Positions 7,258 to 13,892 of a stretch of 17,594 nt of DNA are shown here, piece after piece. Position 1 is the first letter of the stretch; each line of letters opens with the position of its first letter. Position numbers and translations under genes: made by a program. The stretch comes from Bacteroidales bacterium (GTDB lineage: Bacteria > Bacteroidota > Bacteroidia > Bacteroidales > UBA12077), in the NCBI GenBank assembly GCA_003446015.1, contig DMBU01000039.1:1-17594 (forward strand), written 5' to 3'. A model generated the notes under the pieces. The model was not told where the DNA came from, made no database searches, and worked only from the letters and a program-made list of their open reading frames with translations.

Positions 7258-8407
7258 TGTGCTTTGAAATAACCAGCTTAAGAATTTCGGATGTTCCTTC
7301 GCCTATTCGTAATATTCGTTGATCGCGATAGAAACGCTCTATATCATTATCTTTAAATAATCCGTAAGCACCAAAAATCTGAACCGCCTCGTCGGCTATT
7401 TCTTTTGCAATTTCTGAAGTGTAGAACTTTGAAATGGCTGCCTGTTTTGTAAAAGGCAAATTATTATCTTTTAACCAGCAAGTATTGTAAAGATAATTTC
7501 TGGCAAGTTCAAGTTTTATGTCCATGTCGGCCAGCTTATCAGAAATTGCCTGGAACTTCGATAGACTTTTACCAAACTGTTTTCGTTTCTGGGCATGTTC
7601 CCGTGCCATATCAAAAGCTCCCTGAGCCAAACCAAGTCCGATAGCGGCAATAGAAAGTCTACCTGAATCAAGCGTTTCGAGCATAATATGCATTCCTTTT
7701 CCTCGCTCTCCCAGAATGTTTTCTTTCGATGCAACAGAATCAATAAAGGATAAACGACCCGTATCAGCCGATCGCCAAACCATTTTATTTTTAATGCTTT
7801 CGGTTTTATAATTTGCCGGTTCGCGTTCCAACAGAATTGCAGAAAATTCTTTTTGATCAGGATCAGTACTCGTATTAACAAGCACCGTAACACCCATGGA
7901 AAGTTCGGACGCCGAATTGGTAATAAATACTTTCTTCCCGTTCACAATCCATTGATTATTATTCAGTACAGCCTTTGTTTCTACTGCTTTTGCATCAGAT
8001 CCTGCATTAGGTTCTGTTAAACCAAATGCCCAAAGATGTTCACCTGTAGTTAGTTTTGGCAGAAATCTATTTTTCAGATCAGGAGTGCCATATTTATAAA
8101 TTGGTGATATCCCCAATGAATTGTGAGCAGCAATGGTAGCAGCCTGCGAACTGTCTACTCTTGCCAACTCTTCAACAGCAATGATGTAAGATAATGTATC
8201 TAAATTTTTACCACCATATTCAGCAGGGATTGTCATACCAAACAATCCCAGTTTACCCATTTTTCGGGTTAATTCTGGGGAAAACTCAGCGTTCTCATCC
8301 AGCTTTTGTGCAAGTGGTTTTATTTCATTGACTGCAAATTCCCTGACTTGCAATCTAAGTTCCTGATGTTTATCGTTTAGTAATGGATTATTTATAGCTG
8401 TGTTCAT
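7247..8407 (-). CDS. Acyl-CoA dehydrogenase, possibly acting on isovaleryl-CoA
   Basis: This 386-residue FAD flavoenzyme would introduce an alpha-beta double bond into a short or branched acyl-CoA. GLTEPNAGSDAKA (129-141) and VNGKKVFITNS (155-165) are the standard acyl-CoA dehydrogenase signatures. The arginine-rich FAD segment KRKQFGKSLSKFQAI follows, and RDQRILRIGEGTSEI (361-375) closes the protein. Glu370 in GEGT is at the catalytic-base position of short- and medium-chain enzymes. Human isovaleryl-CoA dehydrogenase instead has GAGT there and a glutamate in LDLER; here that site is LDSGR with Gly249. By residues it is therefore short-chain-like, while its neighbours argue for 3-methylcrotonyl-CoA formation. 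It lies 37 nt after the hydratase gene. Substrate uncertain, family certain. Confidence 0.9.
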   Translation of the reverse strand: MNTAINNPLLNDKHQELRLQVREFAVNEIKPLAQKLDENAEFSPELTRKMGKLGLFGMTIPAEYGGKNLDTLSYIIAVEELARVDSSQAATIAAHNSLGISPIYKYGTPDLKNRFLPKLTTGEHLWAFGLTEPNAGSDAKAVETKAVLNNNQWIVNGKKVFITNSASELSMGVTVLVNTSTDPDQKEFSAILLEREPANYKTESIKNKMVWRSADTGRLSFIDSVASKENILGERGKGMHIMLETLDSGRLSIAAIGLGLAQGAFDMAREHAQKRKQFGKSLSKFQAISDKLADMDIKLELARNYLYNTCWLKDNNLPFTKQAAISKFYTSEIAKEIADEAVQIFGAYGLFKDNDIERFYRDQRILRIGEGTSEILKLVISKHIEI

Positions 8408-8444
8408 TATGTTTCATATTTATTTAGGTTTAGCCTGAAAAAAA

Positions 8445-9239
8445 TTATTCTTTAAGCCAGGCTGGTAGTCTTTTCTCCATAAAAGCTGAAATGCCTTCCA
8501 GGGCTTCTTCCGATATTTTAAGTTTCGCAATCGATTTTGCAGTTATATTACTAATTTGTTCATGATTATATCCTTTTTTAAATTCATTGATTAAATACTT
8601 TATTTCTTCAACTCCTTTTGGTGATGCTTTTACAATATCACTCAATATAGATTCTAAAGTCGATTCTATTACTTCGGGTTCAACCACAACATCAGTTAAA
8701 TTGAATTCCAAGGCTTCCTTAGCAGTTATTTTTCTTCCTGTAAACATTAAAATCTTAGCCTTATGTTCGTTTAATCTGGTTAAAACAAAAGGTAATATGG
8801 TTGATGGAGCCAGGCCAATTTTAACTTCTGAAAAGGAAAATACTGCATTAGAATCCGATATTACAATATCCGAAGCACACAACAAGCCAATGCCTCCACC
8901 AAAAACATTCCCTGTAGCAACTGCAATTGTTGGTTTTTTGGAATGATAAATTGTACTTAAACATTCTGTCCATTTTTTAGCATCTTTTAAGTTATCATCA
9001 AAACTTAATTTACCAGATTCCAACATTCTTTTTAAATCAGCCCCTGCACTAAAAGATTTACCTTTTCCTCGTAAGACAATAACTCTCACATTTTCCAGCT
9101 TTTCAATCGCACCAAAACAATGCATTAGCTCGTCGAGCATTTCGGTATTAACCGCATTTTGCACATCAGGTCTGTTAAGCCAAATGTTTGCTACATAAGC
9201 CTGAATATCAACAACTATTGTATTGTAATTTTTCATCAT
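8445..9239 (-). CDS. liuC: Methylglutaconyl-CoA hydratase-like enoyl-CoA hydratase
   Basis: This 264-residue crotonase-fold protein probably hydrates 3-methylglutaconyl-CoA to HMG-CoA. LNRPDVQNAV (21-30) and GKSFSAGADLKRM (60-72) are crotonase signatures. VFGGGIGLLCASD (112-124) carries the oxyanion-hole glycine, and SEVKIGLAPSTILPFV (137-152) resembles the GLAPxxISPFV of bacterial LiuC proteins rather than the G-x-P-G-A-G-G-T of ordinary enoyl-CoA hydratases. Of the two catalytic glutamates of the rat mitochondrial hydratase, 20 residues apart, only the second is kept (Glu138); the first position is Gly118. It lies 3 nt from the methylcrotonyl-CoA carboxylase stop codon, which supports the leucine-pathway role. 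The first Met is followed directly by another; either could start. Confidence 0.82.
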   Translation of the reverse strand: MMKNYNTIVVDIQAYVANIWLNRPDVQNAVNTEMLDELMHCFGAIEKLENVRVIVLRGKGKSFSAGADLKRMLESGKLSFDDNLKDAKKWTECLSTIYHSKKPTIAVATGNVFGGGIGLLCASDIVISDSNAVFSFSEVKIGLAPSTILPFVLTRLNEHKAKILMFTGRKITAKEALEFNLTDVVVEPEVIESTLESILSDIVKASPKGVEEIKYLINEFKKGYNHEQISNITAKSIAKLKISEEALEGISAFMEKRLPAWLKE

Positions 9240-9242
9240 CGA

Positions 9243-10886
9243 TTACATTCTGTAAATACCAGGCTTATAATCCGGAATTTCTTTATTTGCAGCAATTGAA
9301 AGTCCCAATCCAATCATTTTGCGCGTATCAACAGGGTCGATTATACCATCGTCCCAGATTCTGGAAGTACCGAAATAAGCAGAACTTTCTTGTTCATATT
9401 TTTCCATGATCTGATTTTTTAGATCATCATGATTTTCCTGATTTCCATTCTTAACCGTTGATAGGACTTCCGCTGCCTGACGACCACCCATTACTGATAT
9501 TTTTGCATTTGGCCAGGTAAACAATAAATTAGGATTATAAGCACGTCCGGCCATGGCATAATTTCCGGCACCATGCGATTTGCCAAATATGATTGTAATC
9601 TTAGGAACATTGGTATTCGCTACAGCATGAACCATTTTAGCTCCATCTTTTGCAATTCCCTTATGCTCAGAATCTTTTCCAACCATAAATCCTGTGATAT
9701 TATGAAGAAATATGAGCGGTATTTTCCGAACACTGCACATCTCAATAAAGTGAGTTCCCTTTAATGCCGATTCTGAAAAAAGAATTCCATTATTGGCAAC
9801 TATTCCAACGATTTGCCCCATGATTTTTGAAAACCCGGTAACAAGCGTTTTTCCATAGTCAGGTTTAAATTCCTGAAATTTACTACCATCAACTATTCTG
9901 GCAATTATTTCATAAATATCTATCCATCGTGAATTTTGCTGATGAATAATTCCATATAACTCTTTTGCAGGATACAAAGGTTCTTCAAATTTCTCCTGAG
10001 CTGTCCTGGTTTTCTTTGGTTTAGGCAAATTCTCGAATATGCTTCGGCAAAGCAAAATAGCTTCTTCTTCTGATTTAGCCATATGATCAGCAACTCCCGA
10101 TAAATGAGTATGTACATAAGCTCCTCCCAGATCTTCCGCAGTAACAGTTTCACCGATTGCAGCTTTCACCAATGGAGGGCCCGCCAAAAAAATGGTACCC
10201 TGATTTTCAACAATAATAGATTGATCGCTCATTGCCGGGATATATGCACCACCTGCGGTACATGATCCCATAACCATTGCAATCTGAGGTATTCCAGCAG
10301 CTGATAAACGGGATTGATTATAGAAAATTTTCCCAAAATGATCTCTGTCTGCAAAAACATTGGCCTGTTCAGGAAGAAATATGCCGCCAGATTCCACAAT
10401 ATAAACACAAGGCAACAAATTTTCATACGCAATTTCTTGTGCTCTTAAATGTTTTTTTATGGTTTCTTTAACATATGTTCCCCCTTTTACGGTTGGATCA
10501 TTTGCAATAATAACAGTCTCAATTCCCTGAATGATTCCAATTCCTGTTACTATGCCGGCCGAATGAAATTTACCATCGTATAAATCATTTGCAGCCAACG
10601 TAGAAAATTCGTAGAACTCTGTTTTTTTATCGATTAAAGCACTGATTCTTTCTCTTGCTTCTAATTTCCCTTTCGATTTATGTTTTATTACGTATGAGTC
10701 ACTTTTTCTGTCAATTACTGATTGCAATCTTTCATTGTAATCATCTATTATTTGTATGGTTTCCTTATGGTTACTTTTAAAATCTTCAGAATTAGACTTT
10801 ATTTTAGATTTCAAAACCGTTAAATCATTCATTTTATCTATTTTAAAAAATTTAAGATTTTCTCTTAAATCCAATTGTGCATTCAA
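9243..10886 (-). CDS. liuB: 3-Methylcrotonyl-CoA carboxylase, beta (carboxyltransferase) subunit
   Basis: This 547-residue carboxyltransferase joins CO2 from carboxybiotin to 3-methylcrotonyl-CoA, giving 3-methylglutaconyl-CoA. The N-terminal crotonase half has GKLEARERI (73-81), GGTYVKETIKKHLRAQEIA (135-153), DRDHFGKIFYNQSRLS (180-195) and GSCTAGGAYIPAMSD (207-221). The C-terminal half has ITGFMVGKDSEHKGIAKDGA, SHGAGNYAMAGRAYNP and WPNAKISVMGGRQAAEVL. The IFYNQ-R-S and TGFMVGK segments fit methylcrotonyl- better than propionyl-CoA carboxylase. It needs a biotin carboxylase/carrier alpha subunit, which is not encoded in this window. The start is ambiguous: the first ATG (10886) has AAGGA upstream, but Met19 (10832) gives about 529 residues, nearer the family, and has an A-rich leader. 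Confidence 0.9.
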   Translation of the reverse strand: MNAQLDLRENLKFFKIDKMNDLTVLKSKIKSNSEDFKSNHKETIQIIDDYNERLQSVIDRKSDSYVIKHKSKGKLEARERISALIDKKTEFYEFSTLAANDLYDGKFHSAGIVTGIGIIQGIETVIIANDPTVKGGTYVKETIKKHLRAQEIAYENLLPCVYIVESGGIFLPEQANVFADRDHFGKIFYNQSRLSAAGIPQIAMVMGSCTAGGAYIPAMSDQSIIVENQGTIFLAGPPLVKAAIGETVTAEDLGGAYVHTHLSGVADHMAKSEEEAILLCRSIFENLPKPKKTRTAQEKFEEPLYPAKELYGIIHQQNSRWIDIYEIIARIVDGSKFQEFKPDYGKTLVTGFSKIMGQIVGIVANNGILFSESALKGTHFIEMCSVRKIPLIFLHNITGFMVGKDSEHKGIAKDGAKMVHAVANTNVPKITIIFGKSHGAGNYAMAGRAYNPNLLFTWPNAKISVMGGRQAAEVLSTVKNGNQENHDDLKNQIMEKYEQESSAYFGTSRIWDDGIIDPVDTRKMIGLGLSIAANKEIPDYKPGIYRM

Positions 10887-10998
10887 TTATTAATCCTTTT
10901 AATTTAAACGAGAATATGCCGAGTATCACTTAAAAAGCAACACTCAGCACTTCTTCGAAAACAACATATAAATTCGTATTAATATCAGAAAACGCGAA
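10887..10998. other. 112-nt gap between prenyltransferase and carboxylase genes
   Basis: On the minus strand GCTGAGT and ACTCGGC can form a 7-bp stem (one U-G pair) around a 17-nt loop, without a following T-run, so it is not a clear terminator. No TTTG/TAnnTTTG promoter is evident. It is therefore undecided whether the prenyltransferase is co-transcribed with the leucine/mevalonate genes. Confidence 0.4.
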
Positions 10999-11997
10999 TT
11001 AAACCAATTTATAAATTACAACTTCTATAATTAATCCTAACAGGAATAACATACCAAACAACCTGTTAAAAACAAAAGCCCTGTGAACCAAATACAAAGG
11101 CCAACCTTGTCCCAATTCACCTTCCGGTGCCTTATCCGGTCGTTTTTGAGCCATCACTTTAGATTCTTTTATAAATTTAGGAATCGATAATAAAACAAGT
11201 AAAATTGAAGGCCCCAGCTGAGCTGTAACAACAAGATAAATAACTAAAGCAAATTGAACAACCCACAAACCAATAACAGTATAGCGGGATGCTTTTTCTC
11301 CAATAATCACAGGCAATGTCCGAATACCTTTCGACTTGTCTTCTTTTAATTTATCGGCATGTTTACCAAGTAAAACCGTGGTAGGTCCTAAACCATATAC
11401 AAGACTAACCAAAGCTACCCAATTACTCCATTGACCACCGGTAACAACAAAATATGTTCCTCCAATCATTAAAGGGCCCCATACTAATACAACTGAGAGC
11501 TCACCTAATCCGAAATATTTTAAAGGCCAAGTATAAAATAATAAGAAGAATAAACCGGGAATTAAAACCCAAAGTGTTTGTAAACCTACCTGATAGGTTA
11601 TCATCAATCCGGCAAACAGCGCAAGTAACCCAGTTACAACAATAAACGCAATGAACTTACCTTTTGTCATAAAACCATTTTCCAAAGGATGTGGTCCGTA
11701 CTGCGCTCTGTAGTAATTATCTTTATCAACTCCTTTATTATAGTCTACAAAGTCGTTCAGCAGATTATTGGTTGCGTGAGCTAACACCAGCCCGAAAAAA
11801 CTTAAAACAAATATCTGCCATGAAAAATTTCCAACACGATAAGCTAATAAGCCACCTATTCCGGCAGCAATTGCTGTCATAATAAATACTGCGGCTCTAC
11901 TCGCGATTAACCATCTTGAAATCAGATCGTAACTATCCCACTCAGTTTTTGAAACTTGCGGAATTACTCTTAAAGCATTTATCCATATTCTTAACAT
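10999..11997 (-). CDS. UbiA-family prenyltransferase (MenA-like)
   Basis: This 332-residue integral membrane protein with about eight to nine hydrophobic helices would transfer an isoprenyl chain to an acceptor, such as a quinone ring precursor. It has both aspartate-rich Mg-diphosphate motifs of the family: NDFVDYNKGVDKD (81-93) and DKLKEDKSKGIRTLP (215-229). GLGELSVVLVWGPLMIGGTY (163-182), between them, resembles the G-L-G-E...G-T-Y segment of MenA proteins. The loop around 95-112 and the polar segment at about 282-300 are soluble. It lies upstream of, and in the same direction as, the isoprenoid genes and would use their product. The acceptor (dihydroxynaphthoate or another) cannot be decided, so no gene symbol is given. 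Confidence 0.85.
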   Translation of the reverse strand: MLRIWINALRVIPQVSKTEWDSYDLISRWLIASRAAVFIMTAIAAGIGGLLAYRVGNFSWQIFVLSFFGLVLAHATNNLLNDFVDYNKGVDKDNYYRAQYGPHPLENGFMTKGKFIAFIVVTGLLALFAGLMITYQVGLQTLWVLIPGLFFLLFYTWPLKYFGLGELSVVLVWGPLMIGGTYFVVTGGQWSNWVALVSLVYGLGPTTVLLGKHADKLKEDKSKGIRTLPVIIGEKASRYTVIGLWVVQFALVIYLVVTAQLGPSILLVLLSIPKFIKESKVMAQKRPDKAPEGELGQGWPLYLVHRAFVFNRLFGMLFLLGLIIEVVIYKLV

Positions 11998-12098
11998 ATC
12001 CGGTAATTTAAATATTAAACATTATTTCAATTCTTGATTGATAAACAATGAAATCCAGAAAATGTTAACTGATTTAAGGATTTGTGTACTTATTTATT

Positions 12099-12135
12099 GG
12101 AATAATATTCTGGAATAAAACTTTGATCGGAATAA
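12099..12135. repeat. Three GGAATAA direct repeats upstream of the prenyltransferase
   Basis: GGAATAA occurs at 12099-12105, 12112-12118 and 12129-12135, with start-to-start distances of 13 and 17 nt, about 100 nt upstream of the prenyltransferase start. Spaced short repeats of this sort can be regulator-binding sites. In such AT-rich DNA chance is possible, and no promoter was recognised next to them. Confidence 0.3.
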
Positions 12136-12212
12136 ATTTTTCTGATAGAATAAAAAATTGCAGTAAAGCTGAAGTTAATTAATCAAGATATTAAAAAAAT
12201 ATTTCCTTTCTA

Positions 12213-12476
12213 TTATTGATCTTTTTCGACCATCTTCAGGAACTCCAACAATTCCTGCTTTCGCTCAGGTCTAAGCTGATGCCAACGAATTCCCTGCACA
12301 GCACCTTCCAAAGCACAAAGCATACTAATACAAGCTCCTGGATCAATTGTTTTTAAACGTATGAAAGCATTTTCGCTACCTATTTGTTTTAGTTCTTCGG
12401 CACTTTCAATTCCAACTTTCTTAAGTTGTTCGGCTACAACTTTTCCAATATTGGGAAGTTTTGTTAAATCGCTCAT
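12213..12476 (-). CDS. Stand-alone TfoX C-terminal domain protein
   Basis: This 87-residue protein consists almost wholly of the TfoX/Sxy C-terminal domain. LTKLPNIGKVVAEQLKKVGI (4-23) is its helix-hairpin-helix-like start, followed by ESAEELKQIGSENAFIRLK and a short helix with CALEGAVQGIRW (54-65). In full-length TfoX/Sxy competence regulators this domain follows an N-terminal domain that is absent here. Single-domain versions are common in bacteria and have no established role; DNA or protein binding is only an inference from the fold. The gene is read away from the histidine operon and shares an 84-nt intergenic region with it. No direct functional link to histidine synthesis is suggested. 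Confidence 0.8.
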   Translation of the reverse strand: MSDLTKLPNIGKVVAEQLKKVGIESAEELKQIGSENAFIRLKTIDPGACISMLCALEGAVQGIRWHQLRPERKQELLEFLKMVEKDQ

Positions 12477-12509
12477 AATCTTAAATTTAAAATAAAGATC
12501 AGAAATAAA

Positions 12510-12541
12510 TTTTGATTATTAAAATCTTGTGCTTATAATTG
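12510..12541 (+). promoter_or_regulatory. Bacteroidota-type promoter for the his leader
   Basis: TTTTG at 12510-12514 is followed after exactly 19 nt by TATAATTG at 12534-12541. This fits the phylum's -33 TTTG and -7 TAnnTTTG elements with one mismatch. Transcription would begin near 12548, leaving only about a dozen bases before the first leader ATG (12561), as expected for a leader-peptide attenuator. Confidence 0.6.
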
Positions 12542-12560
12542 CAAAGCAAAAATAGAAAAA

Positions 12561-12638
12561 ATGAGTTTACAAATAATACATACAGTTCATCATCACCATC
12601 ATCACGCTGGTGCGAGCATCGTATGCAATTTTTTGTAG
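12561..12638 (+). CDS. hisL: Histidine leader peptide 1
   Basis: ATG at 12561 opens a 25-residue peptide ending at TAG (12636-12638). It has His at position 7 and then six consecutive His codons at 10-15 (12588-12605, mixed CAT and CAC). Such a run is diagnostic of a leader peptide that senses charged histidyl-tRNA. It lies directly after the promoter and 24 nt before an intrinsic terminator. If histidine is scarce, the ribosome stalls in the run, leaving TGCGAGC (12611-12617) free to pair with the terminator's 5' arm. The A-rich AAATAGAAAAA before the ATG is typical of initiation in this phylum. Too short for normal gene finding, but the context makes it convincing. Confidence 0.92.
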   Translation: MSLQIIHTVHHHHHHAGASIVCNFL

Positions 12639-12662
12639 ATTCCTTAAAATAATAAAACATCT

Positions 12663-12694
12663 AAAAGGGCTTGCAAATTTTGCAAGCCCTTTTT
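12663..12694 (+). terminator. Attenuator terminator 1 of the his leader
   Basis: The arm from 12663 (AAAAGGGCTTGCAA) pairs perfectly with the arm ending at 12693 around a three-base loop, and a short T-run closes it. It is a 14-bp GC-cored intrinsic terminator. Its 5' arm segment GCTTGCA (12669-12675) can alternatively pair with TGCGAGC (12611-12617) inside leader peptide 1 (six Watson-Crick pairs and one G-U), a candidate antiterminator. Confidence 0.9.
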
Positions 12695-12715
12695 AATTTG
12701 ATTCTATTAAGAATA

Positions 12716-12761
12716 TTGATTTTTTGGCTCCCTATAGGGTCGAGTCAAAACAAAAAATCAA
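12716..12761. repeat. Hairpin element A with CCCTATAGGG core, between the two attenuators
   Basis: TTGATTTTTTG (12716-12726) and CAAAAAATCAA (12751-12761) form a perfect 11-bp stem. Inside it, CTCCC and GG-TC-GAG (12728-12744) form a second short stem around the palindrome CCCTATAGGG (12730-12739). It ends 14 nt before the second leader ATG and has no T-run, so it is not a terminator in the plus direction. The layout matches element B between hisG and hisD, suggesting a dispersed repeat family. Confidence 0.6.
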
Positions 12762-12775
12762 ATAAAATAAACATC

Positions 12776-12847
12776 ATGAACCAAAAACATCATCATATTC
12801 ATCATCATCATTTGAGTGAAAATCACATCGGGCAGAAGATACTATGA
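12776..12847 (+). CDS. Histidine leader peptide 2
   Basis: ATG at 12776 opens a 23-residue peptide ending at TGA (12845-12847). His fills positions 5-7 and 9-12, interrupted once by Ile, with another His at 17. It is a second, independent histidine-sensing leader, not a copy: outside the His run it shares no residues with leader 1. A terminator begins 31 nt after its stop. GCAGA at 12832-12836, just after the last His codon, can pair with TCTGC in the 5' arm of that terminator (12884-12888), a weaker candidate antiterminator than the first. No separate promoter was found between terminator 1 and this ATG, so the leader is probably reached only by read-through. Confidence 0.92.
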   Translation: MNQKHHHIHHHHLSENHIGQKIL

Positions 12848-12878
12848 CTATGTTTTAGGTTTAATTAAAAATAAATTT

Positions 12879-12909
12879 AAAGGTCTGCAGTTCTCTGCAG
12901 GCCTTTTTT
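12879..12909 (+). terminator. Attenuator terminator 2 of the his leader
   Basis: AAAGGTCTGCAG (12879-12890) pairs with CTGCAGGCCTTT (12895-12906) around a TTCT loop. It forms a 12-bp stem with one T-G pair, followed by a run of six T. It lies between the second leader peptide and hisG and is a textbook intrinsic terminator. Polymerase must pass it as well as terminator 1 to reach hisG. Confidence 0.92.
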
Positions 12910-12933
12910 ATTTAATCACATTTTAAAAATATT

Positions 12934-13026
12934 ATGGAACAGACCATGTTTGAGATAAATATTGAGACACACTTAATGCATGATTATAATTGTGTGCCAA
13001 ATCACAGCATCGTCATAAAAAATTAA
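12934..13026 (+). CDS. Possible third small frame directly before hisG
   Basis: ATG at 12934 opens a 30-residue frame ending with TAA at 13024-13026, three bases before the hisG ATG. The peptide holds three scattered His residues (13, 16, 24), more than expected by chance but without a run, and no terminator follows it. It could be translated to couple ribosomes onto hisG, could be a decayed third leader, or could be meaningless. An internal ATG at 12946 is an alternative start. Confidence 0.25.
   Translation: MEQTMFEINIETHLMHDYNCVPNHSIVIKN
12962..12992 (+). promoter_or_regulatory. Possible second promoter just upstream of hisG
   Basis: TATAATTG at 12985-12992 is identical to the -7 element of the leader promoter, and TTG at 12962-12964 lies 20 nt before it. 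Transcripts would start near 12999 and bypass both attenuators. The -33 element is poor and the match could be chance. Confidence 0.25.
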
Positions 13027-13029
13027 CGT

Positions 13030-13887
13030 ATGAAGAAACTAAAAATTGCAGTACAAAAATCAGGAAGACTAAGCGAAAAATCTCTTCAATTATTACAGGA
13101 ATGCAACATAAAACTAACAAATGGAAATCGGAAACTAATTTCTGTTTCGTCGAACTTTCCAATAGAGATTCTCTATTTGCGTGATGATGATATTCCGCAA
13201 TGCATAAACGATGGTGTTGCAGATATCGGAATTGTTGGCGAGAATGAATATCTGGAAAGAAACTATCCGCTTAAAACTTATCAATACTTAGGCTTTGCCA
13301 AATGCAGACTTTCTCTTGCTATACCGAAATCAGAAAAATATGATTCCTTAGAATACTTCCAAAATAAAAAAATAGCTACATCCTACCCTTTCATCTTAAA
13401 ATCATTTCTCGATAAAAATAAAATTAATGCCAAAATACACCAGATTAGTGGTTCGGTTGAAATATCGCCGGGTATAGGTTTGGCAGACGCTATTTTCGAC
13501 ATTGTTAGTTCGGGAAGCACTCTCATTAGTAACGGACTAAAAGAAGTTGAGAAGATAATGGACTCAGAAGCAGTTATTATTGGAAGAAAAAATCTGAATT
13601 CCCAAAAATCAGAGATTCTTAATCAACTCAATTTCAGAATTAATTCGGTTCAAAAAGCAAAGACAAATAAATATATTTTGTTAAATGCTCCAAACGATAA
13701 ACTTGAAGATATTATAAAGATTTTACCCGGAATGAAAAGTCCGACAATAATGCCTTTGGTTGATGACAATTGGTGCTCGCTGCACTCTGTAGTGAACGAA
13801 GATAAATTTTGGGAAGTTATCGACCAGCTTAAAGCGAATGGTGCCGAAGGAATATTGGTTATTCCTATCGAAAAAATGATTCTTTAA
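13030..13887 (+). CDS. hisG: ATP phosphoribosyltransferase, long form
   Basis: This 285-residue enzyme catalyses the first step of histidine synthesis, joining ATP and PRPP to phosphoribosyl-ATP. IAVQKSGRLSEKS (6-18) is the family's N-terminal motif and DIVSSGSTLISNG (157-169) is the PRPP-binding loop. The length and the C-terminal part from about residue 205, with LPGMKSPTIMPL (232-243) and AEGILVIPIEKMIL (272-285), show the long form. Its ferredoxin-like regulatory domain binds histidine for feedback inhibition, and this form is hexameric and needs no HisZ. It is first in the operon, behind two attenuators, so it is likely controlled both by transcription attenuation and by allosteric histidine. 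Confidence 0.96.
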   Translation: MKKLKIAVQKSGRLSEKSLQLLQECNIKLTNGNRKLISVSSNFPIEILYLRDDDIPQCINDGVADIGIVGENEYLERNYPLKTYQYLGFAKCRLSLAIPKSEKYDSLEYFQNKKIATSYPFILKSFLDKNKINAKIHQISGSVEISPGIGLADAIFDIVSSGSTLISNGLKEVEKIMDSEAVIIGRKNLNSQKSEILNQLNFRINSVQKAKTNKYILLNAPNDKLEDIIKILPGMKSPTIMPLVDDNWCSLHSVVNEDKFWEVIDQLKANGAEGILVIPIEKMIL

Positions 13888-13892
13888 AATAC

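Noticed and set aside
7516..7893. A 125-codon minus-strand frame within the dehydrogenase gene
   Set aside because: It lies in another frame of a well-supported gene and shows no family motif.
7247..8407. Naming the dehydrogenase isovaleryl-CoA dehydrogenase outright
   Set aside because: The catalytic glutamate is at the short-chain position and the isovaleryl-type glutamate is absent, so only context supports that substrate.
12099..12135. GGAATAA repeats as proven operators for the prenyltransferase
   Set aside because: Irregular spacing in AT-rich DNA and no adjacent promoter; recorded only as a repeat.
12716..12761. Reading hairpin element A as a third intrinsic terminator
   Set aside because: No T-run follows the stem; the downstream bases are A-rich.
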